A program made the position numbers and the translations under genes. From Brachypodium distachyon (taxonomy: Eukaryota > Streptophyta > Magnoliopsida > Poales > Poaceae): DNA of 64,000 nt. The notes below the pieces were generated by a model. The model was given only the letters and a program-made list of their open reading frames with translations. It searched no databases and had not been told where the DNA came from. Within the stretch, counting starts at the first letter, position 1, and each line of letters starts with the position of its first letter. Location: NCBI RefSeq assembly GCF_000005505.3, contig NC_016134.3, forward strand, positions 14,428,624-14,492,623, read 5' to 3'. Of the stretch, positions 22,416 to 34,939 are shown in pieces.

Positions 22416-25400
22416 ATGGCGCCCCGCGGCGGCGGCCAGACCTACGGCTTCCCCATCTACTGCGCCTCCTGGCTGCCCCTCGCGCACATCCTCAAGCCCT
22501 CCCCCTCCGCCGAGGACTCCGCGGACGCGGACGCAGCCTCGTCCTCCTCCTCCCCGCCTCCCATGGTGGCGCTCGGAGGCGGCGGCGGCGAGGGCAGGAG
22601 CGGCGTGCCCAACGCGCTGGTCGTCGCGGCGCTCGACCCCGCCGCGGCGACGCCGGCGCTCTCCCCGGAGCCGGTGAGCGATCCGTCCCTCCTTTGCTCT
22701 CTGGATTCGCCAGATCCAGCGCGGATCGAGAGAGAGGTTTAGAGTGTTGATTTGACGCCGTTGATTGTGGTGATGGTGGGGGTGCAGGTGTTTAGGCTGG
22801 GCACGGAGGACCAGGTGCCGTACCGGATGACTGTCCACCCCCGCGGCGACGGCGTCCTCTGCGCCTTCCCCAAGGGCTGCAGGTACTTGGTTACTGGATC
22901 AAATATGTGGGTTTTGTGTGCACATTTTCGGTACTGCCTCTGATGCCTGCTGTGTCATATGACCGGTGCTGAAATTTGATTAGCCCAAAGTGTTCATAAT
23001 GTCATCCCAGCAAAAAAATGTGTCCATAATGTGTGAAGTTTGGTGTTGCTCTCTGGGTTAAATTCGGTCTAAGTAGTTTGCTGCATGATTGTTCAACACT
23101 GTTAGTTTTAGTTTCTTCTAACCAGCACAAGTGTGTGTCATTGTTCCAATATAGTGGCCATGTTACATTTTTCGAAAACACAGAAACTAACAGTTCAAAC
23201 TATATTATTACAGCAACCAAAAGACCTCAACACACCCAGCACAGTTTTACACTTTGTAGACGCCCAACGCCAACATGTGATCGTCATCAGTAGACACAGC
23301 CAGGGTAATGCTGGAACCTTGCGCACGCACCAGGGCACAAGCTTTCTGCATCAGCTGCATGGTTTCTTTGTCGCCCCCCTTCTGCAAACCTGTCCAATAC
23401 AACAGAAGAGAACATATTGAAAACACCAGATCAAAAGGAGGCTTGACAAACTTCTCAAAAACTGCCCTCCGCAAATAGCAGCTACGCGAAGCACATAAAA
23501 CCTATCTCCATGAGGCAGGAAAGCATGGAACCAAGCAAATCAGTGCCACGAATAGTTAGGACACAGGCAGTGTTGAACAGAGATCCTGCTGTCGCCAAAT
23601 GACTCTAGCCATGGGACAAGCAAAGAATACGTGTTGAGCAGTTTCAATCTGATCACAGTAGACACAAGTAGGGTTCCCAGGTCATCGCTTCTTCCTCATA
23701 TTATCCCTTGTCAGAATAGCATCCTGGAACAATTGCCACATAAAAAAAATAGATTTCAAGAGGAAGCCTGGCTTTCCAGATCCACTTATTATGAGCACCA
23801 AAAGATTCTCTTTCCAATCACTTATACATGGATTTAGTGGAGAAAATAGAAGACTTGCCAAGGGACCAGTAAACCTCATCACCGTCAGGAGACAGCTGAA
23901 CAGTGTTCAATTCATGCAACACCTGATTCCGCTGCTGTAACAACAGAGGGGTCAGCCTGCCCTAGAGGTCAAAGCATCATTTATAGCATGAACATCTTTA
24001 ACTGAGCAATGCTGCAAAGTGCAGATGATACACAAATCAGGGAACCTTTCACATAAGGGGGATTCCTCAAACCAAGGATAATACCAGAATTGCACAAGCT
24101 AACCAGCTCTCATCTTAACTTTTCTCCCAGCGACATAAGCAGATCTAGCAAGTGGCCATACATGATGATGGCATTCTCGTAATCATACGAGAATCACATC
24201 TTGCTATTATGCTTTATAAGTGTTGCTGTAAGCCGTAAGTGAATCTGTTTGATCTGAAACCATTTAGAAACCACTATTTGCTGGACTTGTCTCATTGGCC
24301 TTATCAGCAAGTAGTGGGCTTGTTGAGTTTTTAATGCAGGTGAATTGTTCCCTGGTATCTTCTTGCTGTGAACATGTTCCTGTTATATTGTCTCAATCAT
24401 CTTAAACTATATGCACTGCTTGATTTAGCTTCATTGTTTTGCATTTCAGAATTTTAACCATTTGCCACTTGTATAGGTTGTTACGGTGGGAACCACCAGA
24501 AGGAGAGGAGCCACACAAAGTAGTTTTGAGATCGGACCAGGAGGAAGCTTTACTGAAGCTAAACGATGTTGGCTTACAGTTGGCTGTGTCATTCAGTGGA
24601 GAGGGTTCAATACTTGCGACAGGTGGTGAGGTAAAGGAATGATATATAGCTTTCTTTGTCATGGGATAATATTCCCATTTGTATGCATTTTGTTTTTACA
24701 TATTATTTCCTTTTTGTTTTGCCAATTCAAGATGTTATTGGTGATCAAGGTGTTATTTTGGCTGATAACGTATTCGCGGCCACCTTGTTTCTTCACTAAG
24801 TTGCTTTATTTTCTCTGGTAGTCAGGAGATGCACAAGCTAGGTACTTCGAATTTCGAAACATGACATATCATGAATGAGATATGGTAGCTGTTGGTGTAG
24901 AAGCAAACTTTTATACTTAATGACTTCATGCAGAAACCAATGTAATACTCCCTCCGTCCAACAAAGGATGTCTCAAATTTGACTAAATTTGAATGCATCT
25001 ATGCACTAAGTCATGTCTAGATACATCCAAATTTTGACAAACTTGAGACATCTTTTGTTGGACGGAGGGAGTATATGGATATCTTGAGGAAAAATTTGAG
25101 TATGTACTGTAGCCAGCCAATTAGTAACTCAATCTTGCAACTTAACAAGCGTTTCACAATATTGACAACCACACTTATGGTTATGGTGATCCATATGGTG
25201 ATAAGTCTCTGAGGCGGACATAGATTTTTTTTTGCTGGTTCATGATTAGTATGCTACAGAAATGTTTGGCAACAATATACAACTAGTTTCTGTGATAAGT
25301 ACACAAATTATTACAGTTAAACATATGGATAGATGAAATGAATGTTTTAGTATTCCCATGACGCACTTGCTTTGTATGTTTTTATACATTACAGTGCTGT

Positions 25401-26914
25401 CGGTCTCCATTATTTAGTTAAGAACAAGTCTAAACTTATAGCTTCTACCAATCATTTCTTGCAGGCGAAAAATTCCTGCATATCTATTTCTTACTTTTGT
25501 ATTTGAGAACAATTATAAAGCAATTCTGGATTTTATTTCATTTAGTTCATAAATTTGCACGTATTGATATAGTCATGCACTTATGTTTGGAGGATTAGTT
25601 AATTAACTGATATGGTTTTGCTCCTTTTAGTGAGCTTTTCTGTAGCAGTTTGAACTTACAACATTTATGATTATTAAGCATGTTAAATAGTCTATTTCTA
25701 CTGTACAGGATGGGCATTTAAGGGTCTTCAAATGGCCTGCCATGGATACCGTTATTGAAGAACCTGATACTAAAACATCTGTTAAGGATCTTAGTTTCAG
25801 GTGCCACTTCAACTTTCTCTTTCCACTTGGATATTGATTGTATGATACTGATGGATTCACTCTGGTTTTGGACATGCTTTAGTTCCGATGAGAAGTTTTT
25901 AGCTGTCAATAGGAGCAGTGGCCCATCTAGAGTGTGGGATTTGAAGACATCCGAAGCTGTAGCTAATCTGCCAAGAGAAGCGGTGAGTGATATTACTTCT
26001 ATGATTTTCATTGACTTGGTCTTTGTTCCAAGCGAGTTTCTGACTTGTACATTTCCAGGGAGAAAATTTTGGCTTCTGCAGATTTTCTAATAAGCCTGAC
26101 AACAGTCAGATCCTCTTTGTGACAGCAATGCAAGGTGACATCAAGATTTGAGTTCACTCTGTTATGAATAGAATTATGTGGTGAACTTGAAGCCTGACAT
26201 TTAGAGAGTACTCTGCTGCTTAGGTGATTATGGAAAAATAATATCTTGGAATACTACCTCCTGGACGAGAACTGGATCGAAAAAGATTACTCGTGAGGCA
26301 ATTTCAGCTTTTGCTGTCTCTCCTGATGGTACACTTCTTGCAATGTGAGTGATGAACAATCATATTGACAGCTTATTGCATTTGTAGCATTAAGCTTACG
26401 GTCAACAAGGCTGTTTGTTTCCTTGGAAGTCTACTTATTTGCCTTTGCATGTCCAGTGGAACTGTTGAGGGAAGCGTCAGTGTACTAGGTTCAAAAGACA
26501 TGCGAGTGCTTGTAACAGTTAAAAAGGCACATCTTGGCATTGTTACTACATTGGCTTTCTCTCAAGATTCAAGGTCAGTACCTGTACTCTCAGTCTGCTT
26601 TAGTTGACGAATTCTACATCTATGATCTCTCACTGCTGCTATTCTATATTATATTATATCAGGACCTTGCTGTCTACTTCCTTCGACTCAACTGCAAGGG
26701 TGACATCAATTGGATCCCCAACGAGTAATGGTAGGTCACTCACATCAGTCCTCTACTTGTATACTTGCCAATTGTTGCGAGGATCCTGAAGTGTGCTGCT
26801 TGTTTTCTGACAGGTATAAGCCTATGGTCCATGATACTAGCTATTATACTCGCAGTTTTGGTATATTACTGTATGCAGCACAAAGAAGATCTCTTGGCAA
26901 TGTTGCCACTATGA
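22416..26914 (+). CDS. SEC12/PHF1-type WD40 membrane protein (9 exons, complete)
   Basis: CDS exons: 22416-22673, 22788-22882, 24477-24630, 25709-25800, 25883-25982, 26059-26134, 26224-26344, 26457-26573, 26663-26730, plus a last coding piece 26814-26914, so ten coding segments. All are GT-AG, the phases join, and 1182 nt give 393 residues. It starts MAPRGGGQTYGFPIYCASWL. Successive beta-propeller blades contain phrases such as GSILATGGEDGHLRVFKWP, SRVWDLKTSEAV, SWNTTSW and LLSTSFDSTARV. A single C-terminal membrane helix (LWSMILAIILAVLVYYCM) leaves a short tail ending LAMLPL. This is the plan of SEC12, the ER exchange factor for the SAR1 GTPase in COPII budding, and of its plant relative PHF1, which helps phosphate transporters leave the ER. 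Sequence alone does not tell me which role applies. Confidence 0.93.
23190..23990 (-). mobile_element. LINE 3' fragment in intron 2 of the SEC12-like gene
   Basis: On minus, broken frames encode the end of a grass non-LTR polyprotein: FFMWQLFQDAILTRDNM, then a zinc-binding phrase CVYCDQIETAQHVFFAC (the zf-RVT domain of plant LINE reverse transcriptases), then LLLYWTGLQKGGDKETMQLM. Stops interrupt it, for example after the KKR near 23680. It is antisense to the host gene and is probably removed with the 1.6-kb intron. Confidence 0.85.
24948..25071. mobile_element. Stowaway-type MITE in intron 3 of the SEC12-like gene
   Basis: 124 bp with CTCCCTCCGTCCAACAAA / TTTGTTGGACGGAGGGAG ends and TA duplications at 24946-24947 and 25072-25073. 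The interior (TCAAATTTGAC...CATGTCTAGATACATCC) is shared with the MITE at 46532. Confidence 0.9.
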
Positions 26915-28960
26915 AACGAAAATGTTCAGCCTCTACTGATATCTCACTGCTTTCCTCTGTGATTATCTAATCTCCTACTGGAGATAAATGCTCAACGTGT
27001 CAGAGCTAGAGCAATTTTTGTATTTAGATAAGGAAACAAAGTATCATGTCACGCTAGAATGAAAAGGGCCATTTTGTCTGGGTTTTGTAAAATTGATGGC
27101 CATATGTGAGTTATATATCCTTAAGCCTCTCCAGTTTTATGTTCTATCCTCCTGCTGCCAGGCCTCGTAGAGGAAGTCCAATGTAAGAGATCGGGACCAG
27201 GCTATGATGTATATTTTTATTCTAAAAAAAAAGGCTGTGATGTATATTTATTAAGTACAACCGTATGAAGAATAATGAGAGCCTTCTCTAATACATTCTG
27301 TGGTGACCAATCTTTGTCTTGTATGGTAACAACATACTCAAATTTGTTGGTATGTAATGTGACTAAACGCATGTATCGGCATCTATTATCTATTATAATA
27401 TATTAAATTGAAATCGGTGGTGATGGGTGGGTGCCGTTGGTCGGTGTTGGTTGGTCAATTTCGTTAAAATTACAATCAATATGCCACTGTTTCTTATTTT
27501 CTTTTTCTCCCGTCTTATTCACGATTTCAGTAGCAGAAATTCTACGGTTTAAATTTACCGAAAGTTATCGTACGGTCCAAATTTGTCACAACATAATACG
27601 AACGGTCCTAAAATAAATCAATCTCCTTAGCATGAAATCCAAAATTCTTCGTATCCATCTCAGTATGGAAATCAATCCGAACCCAAACAAAAAATCTCGG
27701 TATCAATCTCAGTATGGAAATCAATCCAATCGAAAAATCAATGTCCAGACTTCGCCTCCACCGGCTCGTGCTTGATATACTTTCTGTTGTTTCGTAGCAT
27801 CGCACAGGTTCTTTTGCTAATATCTTTTATTCTGGTTGGCTATTTTTTATGTAGAGCATATGCAGACGCGCTGTGGTCAGCACTGTTAACTTGTTCAGAC
27901 TTCTAGTAATCCACACTGAAGAAGCGAAGGGATATTTCTTTTTTCCTCCTGCGAGCAAGGGTCTTGTCCATGAGACCATGACAAGAAACAGCTATTTTGA
28001 AGACAAGGTGTCAATGTCCCATGAATTCATCCTAAACCTAAAAAAAACTTGTGAAAGCTGCCCCCAATCAAATCACGCTTCCCGGCTGCTCCAATCCCAT
28101 CTTTTCAAGGTGCTTGCTTTCTACTCCATCTCTCGCACGCTTGACACTCACACATCTCACTTGATGACCAACAATGACTAGCAACAAATTCTTGTTCAAA
28201 AATAACTGGTGCACACTGCTTTCCAAGGTGACATGGACTGATTGCCGACCTTGCCTCCTGCTGCTTTGTCACTCACCCTATTTAGCATTGCAAAAGGAAG
28301 CATCATTTTTAATGCAGTGTTAGTAGCAAGATGGTGACAAGACAAAAGTAGGTGGCCTGTCCCTGGAACTTCCTTGAGAATCCTGACCTCAGGTAGCGAA
28401 TTTCTATTGTACTTTGTTATCAGAATCTAATAAAATTTGTATGCTTTTCTTTGAGTGAAGAGAACTGGAATAGGATCAGGTTCGTTTTGGATAGGAGCAC
28501 AACAGATGCCCAAGCACTTTGCAAGTCTCAATTGGATTGAAATGTGCTGGAGATTGAAATAGTACCTGCTTTACTAGTTTGGGACCTGACATGATGATCA
28601 TGAGCCTTCAAAAGGGTGATCTGCAACTCTGAACCATAGCCCTGAGAACAGCATACCATGATTTGGAAGATCCAAAGAAACAAGAAAGATGGTGAACAGA
28701 ACACAATATTTTAGGCTCATGCCATGAACCACGATGAACATGCACCGGCGATCTCCATATATTTTAGATGGTTATATATCTCACAATCTCTCATACAAAA
28801 ACACAACTTTCTCTGTCAGTAATTCTTATTTACAATTCCTGACATGTTTGCAGTGTATGCACAAGCTCACGCTCTTCACTCCCAAAACCGCAACCTTTGA
28901 TCACATCAGAAATCAAGCAAGCATCATCATCAATTCAACATTCATCCTGCAGCAATTCAC
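26915..28960. other. 3' UTR and gene-free spacer
   Basis: The SEC12-like 3' UTR probably ends before 27250. At 27650-27730 the phrase ATC(C/A)ATCTCAGTATGGAAATC is repeated in tandem with about 45-bp spacing. The remainder shows no supported coding region. Confidence 0.4.
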
Positions 28961-30087
28961 CGTGGCGTCTCGTCGGCGTTGTTGGCCCCGGTGGCGGCCG
29001 GCTGCCCTGACCTCGCTGGCAGAAGCGCGCTGCCGAACGACATCGACCTGCCGCTGCGGCCTACGCCGACCATCTCCAACGCCTCCGACAGCTTGAGCAC
29101 TCCGCTGACCTTCAACAGGCCCATTTCCCCCTCGCGCCCGCTGTTAGACGCCGGCTCTCGGAGGAGCGAGACCTCCGGCCAGGGCGCCCGCCTCGGGAGC
29201 GCCACCATGGACACGGCCCGCCTGACCGCAGCCGGCTCACGCAATCCGCCCTCGTCCTCCTCAGCGCCGGCGCCACCACCCACGGCAGGATCCGCCGCCG
29301 CCGCGGGTGCTGCCTCGCCATCGATCCCCGCGGAGGACGGAGCAGTGGCGGCGGGGGCGGGCTTGGCGGTGACTGGGGCGCGGCAGAGCGGGCAGTTGAC
29401 GTGGGCGCGGAGCCAGACGTCGATGCAGCCCCTGTGGAACGCGTGGCCGCAGCGGGGCAGCAGGCGCAGCGTCTCCCCGTCGCGGAACTCCGCCAGGCAC
29501 ACTGCGCACCCGTCGTCGTCCCCGCCGAGGAGTTGCTGCCCCACGCGGCGGCACTTGCCGGAGTCGTACACCAGCGCCGTGATGGCCGCGATGGCGCGCT
29601 CGTCCAGCCCCACGGTCCGGATGTACCACACGTGGTGCACCCCGCCATCCCCTTCTTCCCCCTCCGACAACGCCAGCGGCGGCGCCGTGCCCGCCTCCGC
29701 GTTGCCGAGGTGCTGGGTCAGCGGTGCGGCCGCGCTCTGTCTCTGGCGGCGGCGGCGGAGGAGGTGGCAGACGAGGAGGATGACCAACAAAAGCGCGGAG
29801 GCTGCGAGGACGGAAGCCGAGAGCGCGATGAGCGGGGTGGGGAGGCGGGAGGAGGAAGAAGACCTGAGGTGCACGGTGGCGGCCGGCGGCGGGAGAGGAG
29901 CGCAGAGGCCGTGGTGCGCGCAGCGGTCCGTGCAGCGGGAGGCGCACGCGAAGTGGTCCGGAGGGAACGGGACCTCCGGGACGGCGACGTGGTCCCGCAG
30001 CGGCTCCGGCCTGGGTTTCGGCGGCTTCGGCTTCGGGGGCTTCGGCTTCGGGTTGGGGCCCGGGAGGGGGTGCTCCGGCGGCGGCAT
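28957..30087 (-). CDS. ATL-type RING-H2 E3 ubiquitin ligase (intronless)
   Basis: A single exon of 376 codons. A PKPKPP-type Pro/Lys-rich start (residues 9-28) and a Cys cluster (CASRCTDRC, 48-56) precede one membrane helix (about 84-110, LIALSASVLAASALLLVILL) and a stop-transfer RRRRQRQ. The ATL signature GLD (160-162) follows. The RING-H2 domain, residues 194-235, reads CAVC, then CGHAFHRGC, then CPLC, i.e. all eight C3H2C3 ligands. The C-terminal half is Ala/Pro-rich. ATL proteins are membrane E3 ligases that pass ubiquitin from an E2 to targets, often in defence or sugar/nitrogen signalling; the target here is unknown. The long plus-strand ORF opposite it is a GC-bias shadow. The upstream sequence is repeated further on (31.3-32.6 kb). 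Confidence 0.93.
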   Translation of the reverse strand: MPPPEHPLPGPNPKPKPPKPKPPKPRPEPLRDHVAVPEVPFPPDHFACASRCTDRCAHHGLCAPLPPPAATVHLRSSSSSRLPTPLIALSASVLAASALLLVILLVCHLLRRRRQRQSAAAPLTQHLGNAEAGTAPPLALSEGEEGDGGVHHVWYIRTVGLDERAIAAITALVYDSGKCRRVGQQLLGGDDDGCAVCLAEFRDGETLRLLPRCGHAFHRGCIDVWLRAHVNCPLCRAPVTAKPAPAATAPSSAGIDGEAAPAAAADPAVGGGAGAEEDEGGLREPAAVRRAVSMVALPRRAPWPEVSLLREPASNSGREGEMGLLKVSGVLKLSEALEMVGVGRSGRSMSFGSALLPARSGQPAATGANNADETPR

Positions 30088-30239
30088 GGGGTTGGTCGGT
30101 TGTTTGGAGAAGCGGAGAAGGGGAGGGGATCGGTGGCGCGCGGCTGAGGGGGACGCGGTTTGGGTTTATGTGTGTGCGACTGCGGACCAAGGTGTGTGGT
30201 GAGAGAGGGAAGGAAGGTGAAAGGCGGTGGTGAGTCGTG

Positions 30240-30560
30240 ACTCGTGAGGCTAGACTTGTCGTGGAAGGGATGACCGGCCAGAAAGCAGTCACGTTAACAT
30301 CTCCGTGGATTTTTATGGAGATTTTTTAGGAGCGCAGGACGAAAAAAGAAGCGACAGTCTGTGATTCACTTACTCTGGCACTTAAAGAGGAAGAAATTTA
30401 ACATGGAAAACACTAAAACAATTTCTTCATGGTAAATTGACTCATATTTACATACACAACTATAAATGTATCGTTCGACAACTTTTTAACCGATTCACAA
30501 TTATACCACAAATAAAACAAATCCTGAAATACGGAATAGAAGAACTACACAAGATTTGAA
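30240..30560 (-). promoter_or_regulatory. ATL upstream region, source of local repeats
   Basis: The blocks GACTTGTCGTG...GGATGACCGGCC...AGCAGTCACGTT...CATCTCCGTGGATTTTTATG (30250-30330) and CATACACAACTATAAATGTATC (about 30452-30473) recur, diverged, at 31322-31732; the first block recurs again at 32096-32220. These lie 150-470 bp upstream of the ATL start. Confidence 0.75.
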
Positions 30561-30563
30561 CTA

Positions 30564-31320
30564 AGAACGTGGTCTAGTAAAAATGGAAGAAATGTCTCAA
30601 CTTAATTATACCTGGCGCATACTGCAATGATGATGTTGTATACCTACTTCTGAAGTTTAAGAAATATCTCAACTTTTCGTAATAGCTTATATACCAATTT
30701 TTCTTAATTGTTCGTGTCGTCATGAGAAATTGAACTGTCGCATTGCATTCGTGTTACCTGAAAATTATAGCCCATAGAATGAGTTCAATTAGAAAACCGT
30801 GATTCATTCGACAAAAATAAGCAAACAAATAATGTGAACCATAAATTGCATACATTAGTTTCTCGTGAAATGTCGCATTATCAGCTCTGAACATAAAACT
30901 AGTTGATAATATGTAAGCCATAAATTGCATATAATAGATCTCATGCAATATCGTAGACATATCGGATCTGGACACGAAACTAGTTAATTCAGATTTGTAC
31001 TGTTGGCGACAAAAGTTTATTTGAGAATCTTGTAACACAACAAAAACACATGTAAAGTTTGACTTAAAAACCCTGATGTCCTTAGGCATCGATTGCACTA
31101 GAGAATTGAGCTGGGACCATGAGCGGGACAGCTCCCGCCTTTCAGTTTTCCGATGACCCTGTATTTCAGCTTTGCGTCCTTAGACATCAATTTGGCCTGT
31201 AAAATTAAGCTGGGACCAAAAGTGGAACCGCTCCCGCATTTCGCGTTTCCGAAGGCGTTACGCTTCGGATTTGCTAGAAGTCACAAAGATAATAGAAGTC
31301 AAAACTAATCAAAACATTGA
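30564..31320. repeat. two small diverged tandem duplications
   Basis: CATAAATTGCATA plus about 65 following bases occurs at 30840 and again at 30919 (79-bp period). GTCCTTAG(G/A)CATC plus about 85 following bases, including AAGCTGGGACC and GCTCCCGC, occurs at 31078 and 31176 (98-bp period). There is no coding potential. Confidence 0.75.
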
Positions 31321-31321
31321 A

Positions 31322-31732
31322 TTGGTAATTTGACTTGTGATTATATACACAACTACAAATGTATCACCCCACAACTGTTTAACATGTCCAGAATCATACC
31401 AGAAAGAAAATAGATCCCAATATATGGAATTGCGTGTGTAGGGCTACGAGGGAGGTGGATGCGAATGGGTCCGTATGGAATGAGACCTCCGGGACAGCAT
31501 GTTCTCGCAACGGCTTTGCCCTGGGTTTCCGGGGCTTGCGTATGGGTCCCGAGAATGCTTCGGTGGCGAAATGGTGAGTCATGAGGCTCGACTTGTCGTG
31601 TAAGGAATGACTGGGCCAAAAGGAGTCACATTTACATCTCCGTCGATTTTATGGAGAATTTTTTTATGAGCGTAGGATGCAAAACAGAACTGAGAGGATA
31701 CGATTCAGTTGTTCGCGCCACTAGCATCTTCA
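31322..31732 (-). pseudogene. decayed copy of the ATL 5' coding end and upstream DNA
   Basis: On minus, 31600-31440 reads like the start of the neighbouring ATL gene (PETQGKAVARTCCPGG and YGPIRIHLP parallel its Pro-rich N terminus and PFPPDHF region), with frame breaks and no membrane helix or RING. Its flank at 31580-31710 matches the ATL promoter, and 31322-31430 matches 30420-30550. It is a 5'-end duplicate with no potential to make a ligase. Confidence 0.75.
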
Positions 31733-32600
31733 TAAGAATAGTTACATAGTAATGAGTAGAATATATGTGTCACCATTAAATTTGTGTTCCTCATGCAATT
31801 TGGTTCTTAAATCTTCAAAAATGTTTATTTATGACATCAAATTTTTAAGCACTCTATACAGCCTAGGCATACATATTTTGGTAACGTCATGCATCTGATT
31901 ATGGGACATTACAAGCTTGATGACTAACCGTGAATTAAGAAAAGTGATGAGTGTATCCGTTAAAGTTGCGACCTCGGTGATTTAAACCGTGTGAAGATAA
32001 AACCATGCATCCTGAATACTAGATCAAACCTTGGTTTTCTCATTTTCTTTAATTTTTTTGTCTTTTAATAATTTATTTTCTCTGCCCTCGATTTGTCGAC
32101 TTGATGAACGGAAGGGATGACCGGCCCAAAAGCAGTCACGTTTGCATCTCGGTGGATTGTATGGAGATTTCTTCACAAGCGTAGGATGCAACAAAACTGA
32201 GAGGTTATGATTGACTTGCTCGCAGCACTAGCACTTTAGTTACTTTGTAATTAGTAAAATACAAGCTTAGTCATTGTGTAGTCCGTGTAATCTAGTCCTC
32301 AATTTTTGAAAATGTTCATTTGGGTCATAAAAAATTTAAAATACGGTGCATCAAACTCCTATGCAGTGGTGTACGTATTTTGATAAAGTCGTATCTAACT
32401 AACGGGGCATTACAAGTTTGATGACTAACCGTTCATTAAGAAGAGTGGTGATTATCCATTAAAGATACGAGCTCGGTGATTCAAAATCTGAGTGTGTTAA
32501 GTTAAAACGACACACCCTGACCACTGGACCAAACCTTGATCCGCTTCTTTTCTTTAATTGTTTTGCTCATTTTTTTATCTGGTAATTGGCTGATTTTTAG
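31591..32600. repeat. 508-bp diverged tandem duplication downstream of the ATL fragment
   Basis: The segment starting ACTTG at 31591 is repeated from 32099. Shared anchors include GGATGAC-GGCCAAAAG, GCGTAGGATGCAA, GGACATTACAAG(C/T)TTGATGACTAACCG, CGGTGATT, and ACCAAACCTTG(G/A)T before a TTTCTTTAATT tail. The first block in each is the ATL promoter block, so this is the third ATL-upstream copy. Confidence 0.8.
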
Positions 32601-32609
32601 TTAGAAATA

Positions 32610-34280
32610 TGTTGATTTCTCGACCGTTGGATTTGATTTGTGCTTTAAGATTCGAAACGGATGATGAAAAATATATATGATAAAATGAGATCTAAAACTC
32701 AATGACTTTGATTCATGAACTTAGATTTAACCATTTTGCTTAAAAACCAGTCAACTTAATTATTAGATATACCACGCCCTTCTCTCTCTCTTCTCTCTCT
32801 CCTTGTTGCAACCTTTCTTTCGTTTCAATTCGTATTGCCAGCACTGTATATGTCACCCAACTCAGATGTTTGAAGGCATGCTGGCAAATTGGTCGATCAG
32901 GCCTTCCTCTGAACTTGCGCCTGCCTCGACTGTTTGCACCATTGGTCACCATCCTGCTTATCGAAACCTTGTTAAAACAACCGCTTCACATGGCAACATT
33001 CGGAGATCCATGCGCCGGTGTGACTTGTCCCCACCATCCAATCGCCACACATCTATCCATTCAGAAACCCTAAGACATGCTTGAATTGTTGTATTTTCTT
33101 TTCTAACAGAAGTTGGTATTTAGTTCAACTTTCCCGCATCCTTCACAAAAAATATAGCGATCCAGGCAAGATCTAAACACACATAACTCTTATTCCCTCC
33201 GTCAGAAACTATCTGATTCGGATTTATCTAAATTTACATGTATCTATACACTAAAACGTGTCAATAATAATTTATTTCCGGACAGAAGAATCAGATCGCA
33301 CATGGTAAGAGCTAGGAAGGAACGATCAGAACTACCCGGATTCCGGTTGCTTTTACAGCCCCCGCGCGTGAAAGAAAAAACGGAAACGTTGATTTCGACA
33401 GACCTGCCGCGTGATATGGTGCTGTGAGAAATTGCCGATCGGTCGACGTGGCCTTCCACCAGCCGTTGGCTTTGTGGACGTGCGAAACAAGCTTTGGGAG
33501 TTTAGGACATGAGTGCTGCCGACTACTAGAACCACTACCGATTGACGGGCATGGATAGATAGATGGGCATGGGTTGTTGTTGGGTGGTCGTTGCCACCGG
33601 CCGAGCGACAACAAAGCCTAATACGACCGTCTTCAATTTCTTGCTTGTGACGACAAAGAAAGCTCCGCCGGCCGGCCGCCGTGGACGATCGGTTCTCATC
33701 CATGTCCCTCACTCCCATTTGCACCACGGGGTCAAGCACGGACGTACGAACTCTTCTGTCTCGTTACTCAAATTTATCTAAATATGAATATATTTATTTA
33801 AAAAACATGTAGATAGATACATGTAATATTTCATCACTTGCTACCGGACAGAAAAAGCACTCGTATCTTAGTCCACGCTATATATCAAGGCACCCAGTCG
33901 CGGAGACTTGATTTAGTCAACACACAGGATCAGTGTACTCTTGAGAAGTTGAAAAGGAAAAAGGGACGCAGGAAAAATTAAGAAAGAAAGTTTCGATCAA
34001 ATTTAAAACCTTCCAAACTTTAGCAAAAGATGGCTCACTGCCGGCCGGCCTGCCGGGCTGTTTCAGGCTTTCAGCCCCTGCAGGCACGTACTCGAATTTC
34101 ATCGTCCCAGGAGTACCTGCAGAGAATACACATCACCAACCGTCTACACAGAAAAATAAAATAAAATAGTTTGTGATTTTGTTGACCCGTAGCAACACGC
34201 GGGCACACCCGCTAGTTATATTAATCGGAGGGAGTATCATTGCGCTAATAATTTCTTTTTCTTTTGAGAGAAGAGTACGT
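32610..34280. other. gene-free spacer with decayed MITEs
   Basis: CT-rich run at 32778-32806. Eroded Stowaway-like units lie at about 33193-33292 (CCCTCCGTCAGAAAC...TTCCGGACAGAAG) and 33762-33856, and a broken end CGGAGGGAGTA at about 34226-34237. No gene is supported. Confidence 0.45.
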
Positions 34281-34284
34281 AGTA

Positions 34285-34393
34285 TTTCTTCCGTCCCATA
34301 TCAAGTGCCAAAATACATGTATCTAGACGTTTTTAGGTATAGATACATTCATATTTAAGCAAATTTGAGTCATTTAATGTGGGACGACGGAAG
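34285..34393. mobile_element. Stowaway-type MITE
   Basis: 109 bp with TTCTTCCGTCCCATATCAAG / ATGTGGGACGACGGAAG ends and TA on both sides (34283-34284, 34394-34395). Interior ATACATGTATCTAGACG...TATAGATACATTCATATTT. Confidence 0.85.
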
Positions 34394-34439
34394 TAGTTAA
34401 TAAAACTAATTAATTTTTTGGGCAAATTAAAACTAATTA

Positions 34440-34716
34440 ATGATAGTGAAAATAAAGCTTGGGCCTGGCCCAATTGGGTTGGTTGGAAGATGTAGCCCAG
34501 TATGCAGAGAAACTCTCACACGGGTTTGATTTCCCTTTCCGTATTATCAAAAAAGAAGATTTCCCTTTCCGAATCCTGATTCCGATCGGTGCCGGTGCAA
34601 AGCCCCACTTATTTATACACAGAGACGACGACGCCTCCTCCTCCGTCCAAATCCGCAGTCCCCATCGAAACCTAGGGTTCCAAAGCATCCAAATTCGGCG
34701 AAACAAGTCTGCTCGG
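34440..34716 (+). promoter_or_regulatory. promoter and 5' leader of gene-family copy 1 (cut off from its body)
   Basis: Contains GGGCCTGGCCCA, the box CTGATTCCGATCGGTGC (34587-34603), a TATA-like TTATTTATACAC, and a leader CCCATCGAAACCTAGGGTTC then CAAAGCATCCAAATTCGGCG. The same blocks in the same order head copy 3 (about 51030-51210) and, on minus, copy 2. The leader is cut at CTGCTCGG (34709-34716) by the hAT-like element and resumes at 46895. Confidence 0.8.
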
Positions 34717-34939
34717 TCCGGATGGCACCCGACGGGTTCGGATACAGGTACGGCTCTACCATACCCGTACCCGGCGACTACACGACCCTCAACCGCTACC
34801 CGTACCCGTGGTCGGGTATGAAATTTTACCATACCCACCACGGGTACGGGTAACCCGCAGGTATTTTTACCCGACCACGCCGGCAGGTTGCAAACGCTTT
34901 GGAGCTGACGTCACTACTACAAAACGGTCTATATGCAAC

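Noticed and set aside
28979..30202. Long plus-strand open frame (407 codons) over the ATL gene
   Set aside because: It is the complement of the RING-H2 gene. Its protein is low-complexity Arg/Ser/Pro with no motif, while the minus frame has a complete RING and membrane helix; GC-rich third positions keep the opposite strand open.
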